Shown here: piece after piece, positions 44,140 to 55,548 of the stretch
Layout of the letters: every line of letters starts with the position of its first letter
How positions within the stretch are numbered: position 1 is the stretch's first letter
Assembly (NCBI GenBank): GCA_951812805.1
Contig: CATOSZ010000006.1
Span: forward strand, 1-64,000
Length of the DNA: 64,000 nt
Origin: an uncultured Alphaproteobacteria bacterium
GTDB taxonomy: Bacteria > Pseudomonadota > Alphaproteobacteria > GCA-2731375
Direction: 5' to 3'
Notes under the pieces: generated by a model
The model's input: only the letters and a program-made list of their open reading frames with translations
The model's database searches: none
Told to the model about the DNA's origin: nothing
Position numbers and translations under genes: made by a program

Positions 44140-44760
44140 TTACGGAACCTCGAAGTCGGGATGCTCGCTCGAAGCGGCGATGCCGCGCAGTTGATAGGTG
44201 ATGAGACCGCGCAGCATGCCGTCGACGGATTCCGCCCGGGCCAACTTTCCCGCACCCGCGAGCGCGGTGATGCCTTGCGTCGCCGACCAGAGCACGCGGG
44301 CCGCATGGTCGCGCTGTCGCGCTTCCGAAGCGGGGAAAAGCGGTTCGAGCGCCGCCGCGACCAGGGCCAGCAGGTCCTCGATGCGTGCACGCTGGTGCTC
44401 CGACAGCTCCCGGCCGTCGGCGGGATTGTGCTCGAAGACCAGGTTCCAGCGGCGTGGCCGTTCCCGCGCGAAGCCGACATAGGCCCGGGCCAGCGCCAGG
44501 ACGTCGGCTTCCGGCACGCCGCTCGGCACCACCGCGGCAAGCCGGTCATGCAGCGCATCCAGCGTCTCGGTATTCAATTGCACGACCACGTCGTCGAGAT
44601 CGGTGAACATGTTGTAGAGGGTGCCGGGCGAATAGCCGATCGCCTGGGCGATGGCCCGCGCCGTCAGCCCCCGCAGACCATCGCTCTCGGCGATTGTCCC
44701 GGCGGCCTCCAGGATCAGGGCCTTCAGTTCGGTGCGGCTGTGCTCTCCCCTGGGGGGCAT
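44140..44760 (-). CDS. TetR-family transcriptional regulator
   Basis: A 206-residue repressor-type protein. The helix-turn-helix is at 31-52 (GLTARAIAQAIGYSPGTLYNMF), followed by an all-helical ligand/dimer domain resembling the WHG/TetR_C_33 type. It is divergent from the lipoprotein gene, with two copies of TGAACAATGTTCAGTT in between. A likely -10 TATGAT and -35 TTGTTC for its own gene overlap the first copy, so it probably represses itself and its neighbour. The inducer is unknown. Confidence 0.9.
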   Translation of the reverse strand: MPPRGEHSRTELKALILEAAGTIAESDGLRGLTARAIAQAIGYSPGTLYNMFTDLDDVVVQLNTETLDALHDRLAAVVPSGVPEADVLALARAYVGFARERPRRWNLVFEHNPADGRELSEHQRARIEDLLALVAAALEPLFPASEARQRDHAARVLWSATQGITALAGAGKLARAESVDGMLRGLITYQLRGIAASSEHPDFEVP

Positions 44761-44787
44761 GTCTGATCTCCCGCGCGGCCCAGAAAA

Positions 44788-44855
44788 TCATAGCTGAAAA
44801 AAATTATTGAACAATGTTCAGTTATGGGTTAAATGGAGAAATGAACAATGTTCAG
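44788..44855. promoter_or_regulatory. Divergent promoter with twin TetR operators
   Basis: The 13-bp palindrome TGAACAATGTTCA occurs at 44809-44821 and 44843-44855, each followed by GTT, with centres 34 bp apart (about three helical turns). For the TetR gene, TATGAT (complement of 44788-44793) and TTGTTC (44810-44815) are 16 bp apart. For the lipoprotein gene, TTGAAC (44808-44813) and TTAAAT near 44830 are 16 bp apart. Operator 1 covers both -35 boxes and operator 2 lies just past the lipoprotein -10. Confidence 0.82.
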
Positions 44856-44892
44856 TTCAGTGACGACGGATGAAGCAAGGAGGTTCGATTCC

Positions 44893-45696
44893 ATGAGAAA
44901 ATCCATCGTGGTTCTTGTATCAAGTGCTCTGTTGGCCGGGTGCGTCGCCTATCCGAGCGTCCACCATGCCGCTGACGACCACCAAGTCCATGATTCGAAG
45001 CAGGGTTCGGGCACGGCGTTCGGCTATTTGGTCGCCTCGCCGATACTGATCTTGGCCGGACTGTCCGAGGGCATCGCCACCGCACCCTATCTGGAAACCG
45101 CCGATTTGCACGAGATGGACCGTGAGATGCGGCGCGCCGGCACGGACGTCAGCCTCGACGCGACCTATCGTCACGCCTACGGCCGCCGCCTCGAAGATGT
45201 GCCGAAAAGCGGTGCCACCGGGCGTGTGTTCCGCCGCATGGAGGAAGCGACGCGACACTTCCAGCGGGTCCTCACCGGCTATGGCATCGCCTCGCCGAAA
45301 CGCTACGTGCTGACCGCGATCCGCGCCGCCGACCGGGACGGCTATACCCTGTATGCTTTGGTCGAACGACGGGCCGGCGCAATTCGCGTCCGCGATTCCA
45401 CGGGCCGCGTTCGCGTCGTTCATCCCGGTGAGCGGGCCTACTACCGGCCCTGGGAATACGACGCCGAAGGCCACCCGCTGGACATCGTGATCGATTGGGC
45501 CGCCGTGCCGCGCAGCGCCATCAGGACCCAGAAGGGCCAGGCGATCCTGCTGACGCTCGCCGCCAACTCGGTGCTGATCAACCGGCGAAGCGGTCGTTAC
45601 TGGGAGATCGAGGACCGCTGGCTCGCCGGCGAGCACGAAGCGGTCGTGGCCGAACGGAAGTCCCAACTCGACAGGCGCATGCTGGCCAGCGGCTAG
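44893..45696 (+). CDS. Putative lipoprotein under TetR control
   Basis: A 267-residue protein. AGGAGG lies eight bases before ATG 44893, which begins a lipoprotein signal peptide ending LLAGC (Cys17); an ATG at 44848 inside operator 2 has no ribosome site. After the Cys come a His-rich stretch (SVHHAADDHQVHD) and a hydrophobic segment (GYLVASPILILAGLSEGIATAPYL). The rest is mixed alpha/beta with no recognised family. Probably anchored in a membrane facing the periplasm. It ends before a UUCG-loop terminator. Function unknown. Confidence 0.8.
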   Translation: MRKSIVVLVSSALLAGCVAYPSVHHAADDHQVHDSKQGSGTAFGYLVASPILILAGLSEGIATAPYLETADLHEMDREMRRAGTDVSLDATYRHAYGRRLEDVPKSGATGRVFRRMEEATRHFQRVLTGYGIASPKRYVLTAIRAADRDGYTLYALVERRAGAIRVRDSTGRVRVVHPGERAYYRPWEYDAEGHPLDIVIDWAAVPRSAIRTQKGQAILLTLAANSVLINRRSGRYWEIEDRWLAGEHEAVVAERKSQLDRRMLASG

Positions 45697-45757
45697 CCCG
45701 AACGAACGTCATAGAGGAACGGCATCCCCCTCCCCCATGCCCCGTCGTTCCTCCGCG

Positions 45758-45784
45758 CGGGCGGGCCTTCGGGTCCGCCCGTTT
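45758..45784 (+). terminator. Intrinsic terminator with UUCG tetraloop
   Basis: CGGGCGGGCC (45758-45767) pairs with 45772-45781 (one G-U pair) around a TTCG loop closed by C-G, followed by TTT. It serves the lipoprotein gene and stands between it and the convergent greA gene. Confidence 0.78.
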
Positions 45785-45806
45785 CGCGCTATCGGAGGGA
45801 CCGGAC

Positions 45807-46280
45807 TCAGACGTATTCGATGCGGATCAGCTCGTAGAGCTTGTGGCCGCCGGGGGTGGTCACCTCGACCTCGTCGCCGACGCCCTTGCCGATGAGCGCA
45901 CGGGCCAGCGGCGAGGCGATCGAGAGGCGTTTCTCCTTTACGTCGCTCTCGTCCTCGCCGACGATCTGGAAATAGACTTCGGCCTCGGTGTCGTCGTCGA
46001 TCAGCGTCACGGTGGCGCCGAACTTGACCGTATCGCCCGACAGCTTCGAGGCGTCGATCACCTGGGCCCGGCTGACCTTGTCCTCCAGTTCCGCGACCCG
46101 CGCCTCGACGAACGCCTGGCGTTCCTTGGCCGCGTGATACTCGGCGTTTTCAGACAGGTCGCCGTGGGCGCGCGCTTCCTCCAGCGCGCGGCTGATCGCG
46201 GGACGCTCCTCGTTCTTCAGGCGACGCAGCTCGTCCTCGAGCAGCTTGAAGCCCCGAGCGGTCATGGGAAATTTGCTCAT
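45807..46280 (-). CDS. greA: Transcription elongation factor GreA
   Basis: A 157-residue factor that binds the RNA polymerase secondary channel and stimulates cleavage of backtracked RNA. The N-terminal coiled coil holds the key acidic tip [20 protein letters not shown], and the C-terminal FKBP-like domain includes [14 protein letters not shown]-type sequence ([21 protein letters not shown]). Length equals the family norm. It follows carB with 42 bp between, the usual alphaproteobacterial order. Confidence 0.97.
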   Translation of the reverse strand: MSKFPMTARGFKLLEDELRRLKNEERPAISRALEEARAHGDLSENAEYHAAKERQAFVEARVAELEDKVSRAQVIDASKLSGDTVKFGATVTLIDDDTEAEVYFQIVGEDESDVKEKRLSIASPLARALIGKGVGDEVEVTTPGGHKLYELIRIEYV

Positions 46281-46322
46281 ACACGGCCTACTTACTTGTT
46301 CGACGCCGAAGTGGCGAAGCTT

Positions 46323-49550
<3,228 letters not shown>

Positions 49551-49572
49551 GGCCTGGGGGCTCCGATAAGGG

Positions 49573-49601
49573 AAAACGGGCGCGGCCCGACGCCGCGCCC
49601 G
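49573..49601 (-). terminator. Intrinsic terminator of the second thiolase/DUF35 operon
   Basis: On the minus strand a perfect 10-bp stem (49592-49601 with 49577-49586, CGGGCGCGGC and complement, 5-base loop) is followed by TTTT. It lies after the DUF35 gene and before carB, so carB has its own promoter downstream of it. Confidence 0.8.
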
Positions 49602-49657
49602 CTAGGTACTCTTACCGGCCCGCCGATGCAACGGGCGGAATTGTCGCGTCTCCCGGT

Positions 49658-50047
49658 TCAGGCCGGGGTGAACATCGGGATCGACTGCCCGCCCTCGGAA
49701 TCCTTGAAGGTCACCTTCACCGCCTGGTCGATCGCCACCGCGTCGGGATCGCAGTCGACGATGTTGGTCATCATCGTCACCCCCTCGGCCAGCGTCACAT
49801 AGGCGATGACGAAAGGAATCTCGGAGCGCCGCATCACCGAATAGCTGTAGACCGTGCCGTCGCCGGAGGCCTCGTACCATTCCGTGGCGCTCGACTGGCA
49901 GTGCGGGCAGACGACGCGGGGATAGAAATGCGTCTTGCCGCAGTCGCCGCAGCGCTTCAACAGCAGCTTGCCGTCGTTGGCGCCGTCCCAGTAGGCGCGG
50001 CTCTCGTCGTTGATCGGCGGATCCATGTAGGTCTTTGCGGCGCTCAT
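49658..50047 (-). CDS. DUF35 OB-fold zinc-ribbon protein, pair 2
   Basis: A 129-residue protein with zinc-ribbon cysteines at 33, 36, 47 and 50 (RCGDCG, VCPHCQ) and an OB-fold (SGDGTVYSYSVMRRSEIPFVIAYVTLAEG). It binds acyl-CoA in known family members. Its ATG overlaps the thiolase-like stop as ATGA. It is a paralogue of 24535-24984. Confidence 0.88.
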   Translation of the reverse strand: MSAAKTYMDPPINDESRAYWDGANDGKLLLKRCGDCGKTHFYPRVVCPHCQSSATEWYEASGDGTVYSYSVMRRSEIPFVIAYVTLAEGVTMMTNIVDCDPDAVAIDQAVKVTFKDSEGGQSIPMFTPA

Positions 50048-51222
50048 GCGTCTGCCCTCCCCAGGATGACGGTACTGCTGCCCATGCGGGTGGCGATCGA
50101 GCCGCCGGTGCCGTGCGCCAGCGCCAGGTCGCAATTCGCGACCTGCACGGCCGGATGCGCCTCGCCCCGGACCTGGCGGACCGCCTCCAACACCTTGGTG
50201 AGGCCGCCGCGGTTGCCCGGATGGTTGTTGCACAGGCCGCCGCCGTCGGTGTTGAAGGGCAGCTTGCCCTGGCCGGCGATCAAATTGCCGTCGGAGACGA
50301 AGGCGCCGCCCTCGCCGCGCGGGCAGAAGCCCAGGTCCTCGATCGTCTCGACCACCGTGATGGTGAAGCTGTCGTAGATCGAGGCGTATTTGATGTCGCC
50401 CGGCAGCACGCCCGCCTCCTCGTAGGCCCGCGGGCCTGAAATGGCGCCGCCGGTGTAGGTGATGTCGATGGTGCCGGCGTTCAGGTGCTTCACCGCCTCG
50501 CCATGGCCGAGGATCTTCACCGCCCGGTCGCCGAGCGACTTGGCGACTTCCGGGCTCACCACCACGATGGCCCCGCCGCCATCCGAAATCACACAGCAGT
50601 CGAGCCGGTGCAGCGGGTCCGAGATCATCGGCGAGTTCACGACATCCTCGACCGTCACCACCTTGCGCAGCATCGCATGCTCGTTGTGCTGGGCATGGTG
50701 GGAGGCGGCGACTTTGACCCAGGCGAGCTGTTCGGCGGTGGTGCCGTACTGGTGCCTGTGGCGCATCGCCGCCATCGCATACATGTTGACCACCGTCGGG
50801 CCATAGACCGCCTCGAAGCCGACGTCGGGCGCGTCCGCCGCGTAGACCCGGGGTGCGGTGCCGGTCGCCATGCCTTCGGCCCGCGGCCGGCCGGCGAGCG
50901 TGATCAACGCCACCGAACACTTGCCGAGCGCGATCGCCTCCAGCGCGTGGCCGACGTGAATGACGTAGGAGGACCCGCCGGTATCGGTCGAGTCGACATG
51001 GGTCAGGTTGTTCAGGCCCATGTATTCGATCATGGAGAGCGGGCCGAGGCCCGGCGCGTCGCCGGCGCAGAAATAGCCGTCGACGTCGGCCATGGTAAGG
51101 CCCGCGTCGGCCAGTGCGCCGACCGCGCTTTCGGCGTGGATCTGCGCGAGGGTGATCCCCTCGGCCTTCCGCGTCGGGTGTTCATGGATACCGGCGATAT
51201 ACGCCTTGCCACGCAAGTTCAT
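50044..51222 (-). CDS. Thiolase-fold acyl-CoA lyase (lipid-transfer-protein/Ltp2-like), pair 2
   Basis: A 392-residue thiolase-superfamily protein with AAGGAG eight bases before ATG 51222. The Cys nucleophile site is replaced by STDTGGSSYVIHVGHA; IYDSFTITVVETIEDLGF supplies the Tyr motif, and PFNTDGGGLCNNHPGN matches the C-terminal half. As with pair 1, lack of Cys and the DUF35 partner suggest C-C lyase or acyl-CoA-binding activity, not beta-ketothiolysis. Sequence divergence from pair 1 is large, so substrates probably differ. Confidence 0.84.
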   Translation of the reverse strand: MNLRGKAYIAGIHEHPTRKAEGITLAQIHAESAVGALADAGLTMADVDGYFCAGDAPGLGPLSMIEYMGLNNLTHVDSTDTGGSSYVIHVGHALEAIALGKCSVALITLAGRPRAEGMATGTAPRVYAADAPDVGFEAVYGPTVVNMYAMAAMRHRHQYGTTAEQLAWVKVAASHHAQHNEHAMLRKVVTVEDVVNSPMISDPLHRLDCCVISDGGGAIVVVSPEVAKSLGDRAVKILGHGEAVKHLNAGTIDITYTGGAISGPRAYEEAGVLPGDIKYASIYDSFTITVVETIEDLGFCPRGEGGAFVSDGNLIAGQGKLPFNTDGGGLCNNHPGNRGGLTKVLEAVRQVRGEAHPAVQVANCDLALAHGTGGSIATRMGSSTVILGRADA

Positions 51223-51337
51223 GGAATGAGGCTCCTTGGCCGTGGATGTCGGCCGAGCCGACGGTGAGGGTCGCGCGGCCCCCACTCGGGGGGCGCGGGC
51301 GAAACCTAGTCCGTGCCCCGTAGCGAGGCAACCGGCG

Positions 51338-51766
51338 CTACTTGACGACCTTGGCGTCGGCCTTCGAAGACACGCTCACCAGGTCGATGCAGTCGGCGAC
51401 CGGCTTGCCGCCCGCCTGGCAGCTCAGCATGTCGTTCACCAGCACCTCGCCGATATCGCCGCACTTCAGGCCGTCGATGTCGAACAGTTTCAAGGTCCGC
51501 TTGCCGGTGCGCAGCGTGCCGGCGCTGATTGCCAGGCGCTTCAGCACGATGCCCTGCTTGTCGAAGATGGCGATGTCGAACTTCACGTCCTCGTAACGCT
51601 GGGCGTCGGCGTTGGAGAACAGGAAATAGGCCCGGCAATAGCCCTCGTTCGGCTCCAGCTTGTTGAGTTCCAGGCCGATGCCACCCGCCGCGCGGGCCTC
51701 GATCGTCGAACCCGCCAGGGCGCCCAGGGCCAGCAGGCCCGCCAGTAGGAAACCAAATCCGCGCAT
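51338..51766 (-). CDS. Secreted Cys-containing hypothetical protein
   Basis: A 142-residue protein with a signal peptide (MRGFGFLLAGLLALGALAG, likely cleaved after IEARA). The mature part has four Cys (YCRAYF, LKCGDI, LSCQAG, ADCIDL), which could form two disulfides in the periplasm, and an immunoglobulin-like strand pattern (FDIAIFDKQGIVLKRLAISAG). Family not recognised. It diverges from the TauD-like gene with about 150 bp between. Confidence 0.72.
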   Translation of the reverse strand: MRGFGFLLAGLLALGALAGSTIEARAAGGIGLELNKLEPNEGYCRAYFLFSNADAQRYEDVKFDIAIFDKQGIVLKRLAISAGTLRTGKRTLKLFDIDGLKCGDIGEVLVNDMLSCQAGGKPVADCIDLVSVSSKADAKVVK

Positions 51767-51917
51767 TGCACTCCGCCTTGTCGATCGCCTCACTCGGCCG
51801 CCGCCGACGCCCGCCCGTTCTAGCGCGTGCGGACGCGTAACGCCAGCCCGGCGCTTGACGTGCCCGCCGCCTTCGCTTAGCCCTGAGATTGTCGCAACCA
51901 TGGAGGCGAAACGCACC

Positions 51918-52988
51918 ATGCCCACGTCCTCGCGAAGCGAAGTCGAGCCCTTCCACCCGGCGCCGACCGCCTGGAAAGGCGGCGACATGGCGGCCGACGA
52001 CAACTGGATCTTCCGCCTCGGCCCCGATCAGCTGGCGGAGCTGGAGGCGGCGGTGGCCGACGTCCGGGCCCGTGGCCTCTCGATCCTGGAGATCCGGCGG
52101 GAGGATTTCCCCCTGCCGAACCTCGGCCCGGCGCTCGCGGGGCTGCGCGACGAGCTGGTCGACGGGCGCGGCTTTACGCTGATCCGCGGCCTGCCGGTGG
52201 CGGCCTGGGGACGGGAAGCCAGCGCCGTCGCCTATTGGGGCATGGGCCGCCACCTGGGCGAGCCGATCACCCAGAACCCGCTCGGCCACATGCTGGGCCA
52301 TGTGAAGGACATCGGCGCCGATGCCGACGACGTGGAGAAGCGCGGCTATCAGTCGAGCGACACTCTGCCCTTCCACACCGACGTCAGCGGCGATTTCGTC
52401 GCCCTGCTCTGCTTCAAGCCGGCGAAGCGCGGCGGCGCCAGCTCGATCGTCAGCTCCCTCGCGGTGCACAACGAAATCCTCGCCCGTCGCCCCGACCTGG
52501 CGCGCGTGCTGGCCGAGCCGTTCTACTGGGACCGCCGCGGCGAGGTGCCGGAGGGGCTGGAGCCCTATTATCCGCTGCCCGTCTTCAACTATCACGACCG
52601 CCACCTGAACGTGGCCTATCTGCGCCGCTTCGCCATGTCGGCCCAGCGCTTCGACGCGGTGCCCCGGTTGAGCGTCGCGCAGCTCGAAGCGATGGACCTG
52701 GTCGACGAGATCGCCAATTCGCCGGAATTTCGCCTCGACATGGAATTCCGCCAGGGCGACATCCAGGTTCTCAACAACCACATCATCCTGCACGCCCGAA
52801 CCGAGTACGAGGATTTCGAGGAGCCGGCCGAGAAACGCCATCTGATGCGGCTCTGGCTCAATTGCGAGGCCGGCTGGCCGCTGCCCGATGCGTTCTATCA
52901 TCGCTACGGCGCGCCGGTGGGCAAGGGGCGGCCGCGCGGCGTGCATGTCCCGGGCACAGTGCCGACGGCGCCCATCGACGTCGCCTGA
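51918..52988 (+). CDS. TauD/TfdA-family Fe(II)/2-oxoglutarate dioxygenase
   Basis: A 356-residue dioxygenase. The iron triad is H153-x-D155 in LPFHTDVSGDF with a distal His in VLNNHIILHARTEYED, and a 2-oxoglutarate-binding Arg likely in KRHLMRLWLN. It is closest in feel to the larger TauD-like enzymes of uncharacterised hydroxylation. GGAGGCG precedes ATG 51918; ATG 51900 is also in frame. The chaC gene starts eight bases after its stop. Confidence 0.87.
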   Translation: MPTSSRSEVEPFHPAPTAWKGGDMAADDNWIFRLGPDQLAELEAAVADVRARGLSILEIRREDFPLPNLGPALAGLRDELVDGRGFTLIRGLPVAAWGREASAVAYWGMGRHLGEPITQNPLGHMLGHVKDIGADADDVEKRGYQSSDTLPFHTDVSGDFVALLCFKPAKRGGASSIVSSLAVHNEILARRPDLARVLAEPFYWDRRGEVPEGLEPYYPLPVFNYHDRHLNVAYLRRFAMSAQRFDAVPRLSVAQLEAMDLVDEIANSPEFRLDMEFRQGDIQVLNNHIILHARTEYEDFEEPAEKRHLMRLWLNCEAGWPLPDAFYHRYGAPVGKGRPRGVHVPGTVPTAPIDVA

Positions 52989-52996
52989 TCACCCTG

Positions 52997-53728
52997 ATGG
53001 GACCGCCGCGCCAGGCGCCTGCACTCGGCTTCACGCCGACGCCCGAGGGCTTTCGCCGTGAGGACCTGACCGAGGCGCGGATCGCCGAGATCGGCCGCCT
53101 GATCGCCGCCGAGAGCGGTTGGCAGATCGCCAGCGAGGCCGAGCGCGAGGCCAGCCGCCGCGCCCTGGTCGAGGACGCCGCGCCGGGCGAGGACGTCTGG
53201 ATCTTCGGCTTCGGCTCGCTGATGTGGAACCCGGCGCTGGATTTCACCGAGATGGTGGCGGGCCGGGTGCACGGCTATCACCGGCGCTATTGCCTGTGGA
53301 CGACCTTCGGGCGGGCCTCGCCGGAGCGCCCGGGCATGGTGCTGGCGATGATGCCGGGCGGCAGCTGCCTAGGCATGGCGATCCGCATTCCCTGGGATCG
53401 GGCGGTGGCGGAAACCCGCCTGCTCTGGCGCCGCGAGATGATCTCGGGCGGCTATCTCGCCCGCCGCGTGCCCGTGCGGATCGCGGGCGGCGAAACCGTG
53501 CAGGCCATCGCCTTTCTCGCCAATCCCGACCACCCACGCTATGCGGGCCGGGTCGACGAGGCCTCGCAGATCGAGCATATCGCCTTCGCCGAGGGGCGCT
53601 TGGGGTGCGGGCGGGACTATCTCCACAACATGAAGCGCACTCTCGATGGCCTTGGCGTCCGCGACGGTCCGGTGCACCGCCTGCACCGCGGCGTGGTCGC
53701 CCGCCGGGCGGTCGACGGCCTCAGCTGA
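52997..53728 (+). CDS. chaC: ChaC-type gamma-glutamylcyclotransferase
   Basis: A 243-residue cytosolic enzyme that turns the gamma-glutamyl group of glutathione into 5-oxoproline. The substrate-binding loop WIFGFGSLMWNP is at 67-78, followed by GYHRRYCLWTTFGRASPERPG, the usual ChaC signature; the catalytic Glu probably lies in LLWRREMISGGY. A 60-residue N-terminal extension is present. It shares eight bases with the convergent isomerase gene. Confidence 0.92.
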   Translation: MGPPRQAPALGFTPTPEGFRREDLTEARIAEIGRLIAAESGWQIASEAEREASRRALVEDAAPGEDVWIFGFGSLMWNPALDFTEMVAGRVHGYHRRYCLWTTFGRASPERPGMVLAMMPGGSCLGMAIRIPWDRAVAETRLLWRREMISGGYLARRVPVRIAGGETVQAIAFLANPDHPRYAGRVDEASQIEHIAFAEGRLGCGRDYLHNMKRTLDGLGVRDGPVHRLHRGVVARRAVDGLS

Positions 53729-54545
53729 GGTGCGCGCGAAAACGCCGGCCGGCCTCGGCGATCACCTCCTCCACCCGTTCCCCCGCCAGCAGCGGCTGAT
53801 GCACGGTCAGCCAGCCGCGATATCCGATATCCCGCAGTCGCGCGACCATCGGCGCTGGATCGATACCGGCCGGGTCACCGAGGGGGACGAAGCGCACCCC
53901 GACCGCGCCCCTGGCCCGGGTGGGAAACAGCGTTGTCGAGGCCGGATCGAGGGCGAGGTTCTGATAGTAGACATTACCGAGATGGGGCAGCAGGCGCGGC
54001 AGGGCGTCGATACCGGCGTCCCCGCTCGTCGCCAGCAGGTTGGCCGGTTCATAGGTCAGGCGAAAGCCGGGCGAGCCGACGGCGGCCACCGTTGCGAGCG
54101 CCTGATCCACGGTTTCGCACAGGCTGCCCCAGTGCATCTGATGGCAAAGCGTCAGGCCCCGCGCCCGCGCGGCCTCCGCCGCCGCCCGCGCCGGTGCCAG
54201 GTCTTCATCGCCGTGCGCCATGACGCGGACCCGGGTCGCCCCCAGGGCTTCCGCCAGGTCGAGATGCGGCGCGATGTTCGCGAGCGCCCGGGTCGTCTCG
54301 GCGTCGTTGGTGGCGATCGACAGGGCGCCGGTCACCATGGCGCAGGCGAGGCCGTGCGCCCTCAGGCTCGCGCGCACTTCGGCGACCCGGTCGGCGGCCG
54401 CCTCGACATCGACGACCGAGGGGCGCAGGGACAGCCCCTCGAAACCCGCTTCGGCCGCCAGCGTGGCCAGACGGTCGAAGGGCAGGGCGATTCGCGTTTT
54501 CGAACGCGGCGCCTCGGCAATTCTGACGGATAGCGCGAGCCGCAT
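53721..54545 (-). CDS. Sugar phosphate isomerase/epimerase-like TIM-barrel protein
   Basis: A 274-residue xylose-isomerase-like (AP endonuclease 2) TIM barrel. FDRLATLAAEAGFEGLSLRPSVVD, DLAEALGATRVRVMAHG and LTYEPANLLATSGD (Glu and Asn metal region) match the fold, with a C-terminal GYRGWLTVHQPLL. Members isomerise sugars or related acids with a metal. Substrate unknown. An AT-richer islet begins just upstream. Confidence 0.82.
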   Translation of the reverse strand: MRLALSVRIAEAPRSKTRIALPFDRLATLAAEAGFEGLSLRPSVVDVEAAADRVAEVRASLRAHGLACAMVTGALSIATNDAETTRALANIAPHLDLAEALGATRVRVMAHGDEDLAPARAAAEAARARGLTLCHQMHWGSLCETVDQALATVAAVGSPGFRLTYEPANLLATSGDAGIDALPRLLPHLGNVYYQNLALDPASTTLFPTRARGAVGVRFVPLGDPAGIDPAPMVARLRDIGYRGWLTVHQPLLAGERVEEVIAEAGRRFRAHLS

Positions 54546-54583
54546 GGCGGTTCAGCCCGCCCGGGACCGGCTAGGCACGCATC

Positions 54584-54760
54584 TCATTTCGAGCTCTCCC
54601 CGGCTGATCGTTGGAAATCCAGGATAGGGCGATACCCGTCTCGGCGATAGCGTTTGTCGGGATGCGTAATGCGGATCCGCGTCGTCGACAGTCTCTCACT
54701 ATCGAAGGCGATGGAGATTTCTTCGGTGACCAGGATCTCGCTGTCCCGGGTTTCAGCGAT
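54584..54760 (-). pseudogene. Decayed coding remnant, start lost
   Basis: A 58-codon open stretch with protein-like composition and no start codon: it reads TRDSEILVTEEISIAFDSE, then TTRIRITHPDKRYRRDGY and a final RPILDF-type end before TGA. A stop codon sits immediately upstream. It may be the 3' end of a gene lost when the islet arrived. Family unknown. Confidence 0.35.
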
Positions 54761-54837
54761 TCAGGGTGAGGCCGCCCGCGACGGACCATAGCGTCCAGTC
54801 GAGTATTGTCATGGTTTTCGAGCCCAGGAGTTGCTAT

Positions 54838-54915
54838 ATGAATGATGCAGGTTTGTATGAGTACGCCGGCAAAGTCTCGCGGAGAATGCATACCCCGAAC
54901 CTGCGAGGCGATTGA
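54838..54915 (+). CDS. Possible 25-residue leader peptide
   Basis: ATG with AGGAG seven bases upstream, then MNDAGLYEYAGKVSRRMHTP and five more codons to TGA. It ends 54 bases before the Panacea start. The strong ribosome site suggests translation, either as a leader peptide or as the remnant of a truncated gene. Confidence 0.35.
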   Translation: MNDAGLYEYAGKVSRRMHTPNLRGD

Positions 54916-54969
54916 CGGCCGTCCGACATTGCCGAGAAGCAAATGAAGGTGAGATGGGAGAAAAGGGCG

Positions 54970-55548
54970 ATGGTTGAACTGACCGCGCCAAGCTATGCAC
55001 AGCCGGCAGCGGGTTTCCGCTCGCGAAAGTCTGCGCAGATGTGCGCCTATTTCGCCCTTGCGGACGGAGGCACAATAGAGAAGCTCAAGCTCATAAAGCT
55101 TATTTATCTGTCGGAACGCAAATTTCTTTCTGAATATCACCACCCGATGCTATTCGATGAGCTGTATTCTCTGCCGAATGGGCCGATTTGCTCTGCGACA
55201 CTCAATGGAATCGATGGTATCATCCACGATGAATTGTGGAGTGAATATATAGCGCGGAACGGCAATATAGTCGTGGCTGTGTCATCTTTGGATAGAGACG
55301 GGCTTAACGAAGTCAGTGATGCAGAAATGGACGTGATTTCGAGCATTTGGGATGATTTTGGACAAATGACCTCATCCCAGATCAGAAACTATACCCATGA
55401 GCATTGCAAAGAATACACCGAGACCGAGAAAGCGCGTGTGCCTATTTCATACAGAAAGATTTTCGAAGCGCTCGGCGAAGAAGATGCTGCGGAAATAGCG
55501 GCAGAAATCGACGAAATGGTTCAAATCGAAGGCATTTTGTCCGCCTAA
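54970..55548 (+). CDS. Panacea-domain (DUF4065/SocA-like) antitoxin
   Basis: A 192-residue protein whose first 120 residues match the Panacea antitoxin domain: FRSRKSAQMCAYFALADGG, IEKLKLIKLIYLSERKFL, then ELYSLPNGPICSATLNGIDG. The rest is helical and acidic. In known systems this domain neutralises a linked toxin. ATG 54970 follows GGGAG and AAGGG; an ATG at 54943 is an alternative. The stop overlaps the next start (TAATG), antitoxin first. Codon use is AT-richer than in flanking genes, suggesting transfer. Confidence 0.85.
   Translation: MVELTAPSYAQPAAGFRSRKSAQMCAYFALADGGTIEKLKLIKLIYLSERKFLSEYHHPMLFDELYSLPNGPICSATLNGIDGIIHDELWSEYIARNGNIVVAVSSLDRDGLNEVSDAEMDVISSIWDDFGQMTSSQIRNYTHEHCKEYTETEKARVPISYRKIFEALGEEDAAEIAAEIDEMVQIEGILSA

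Larger units (their letters stand above)
54546..54969. other. Remnant-rich gap upstream of the Panacea gene
   Basis: A 424-bp stretch with lower GC than its surroundings. It holds a decayed reading frame at 54584-54760 (minus) and a 25-codon frame at 54838-54915 (plus), listed separately. The promoter of the toxin-antitoxin pair should lie here but no box is clear. Confidence 0.45.
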
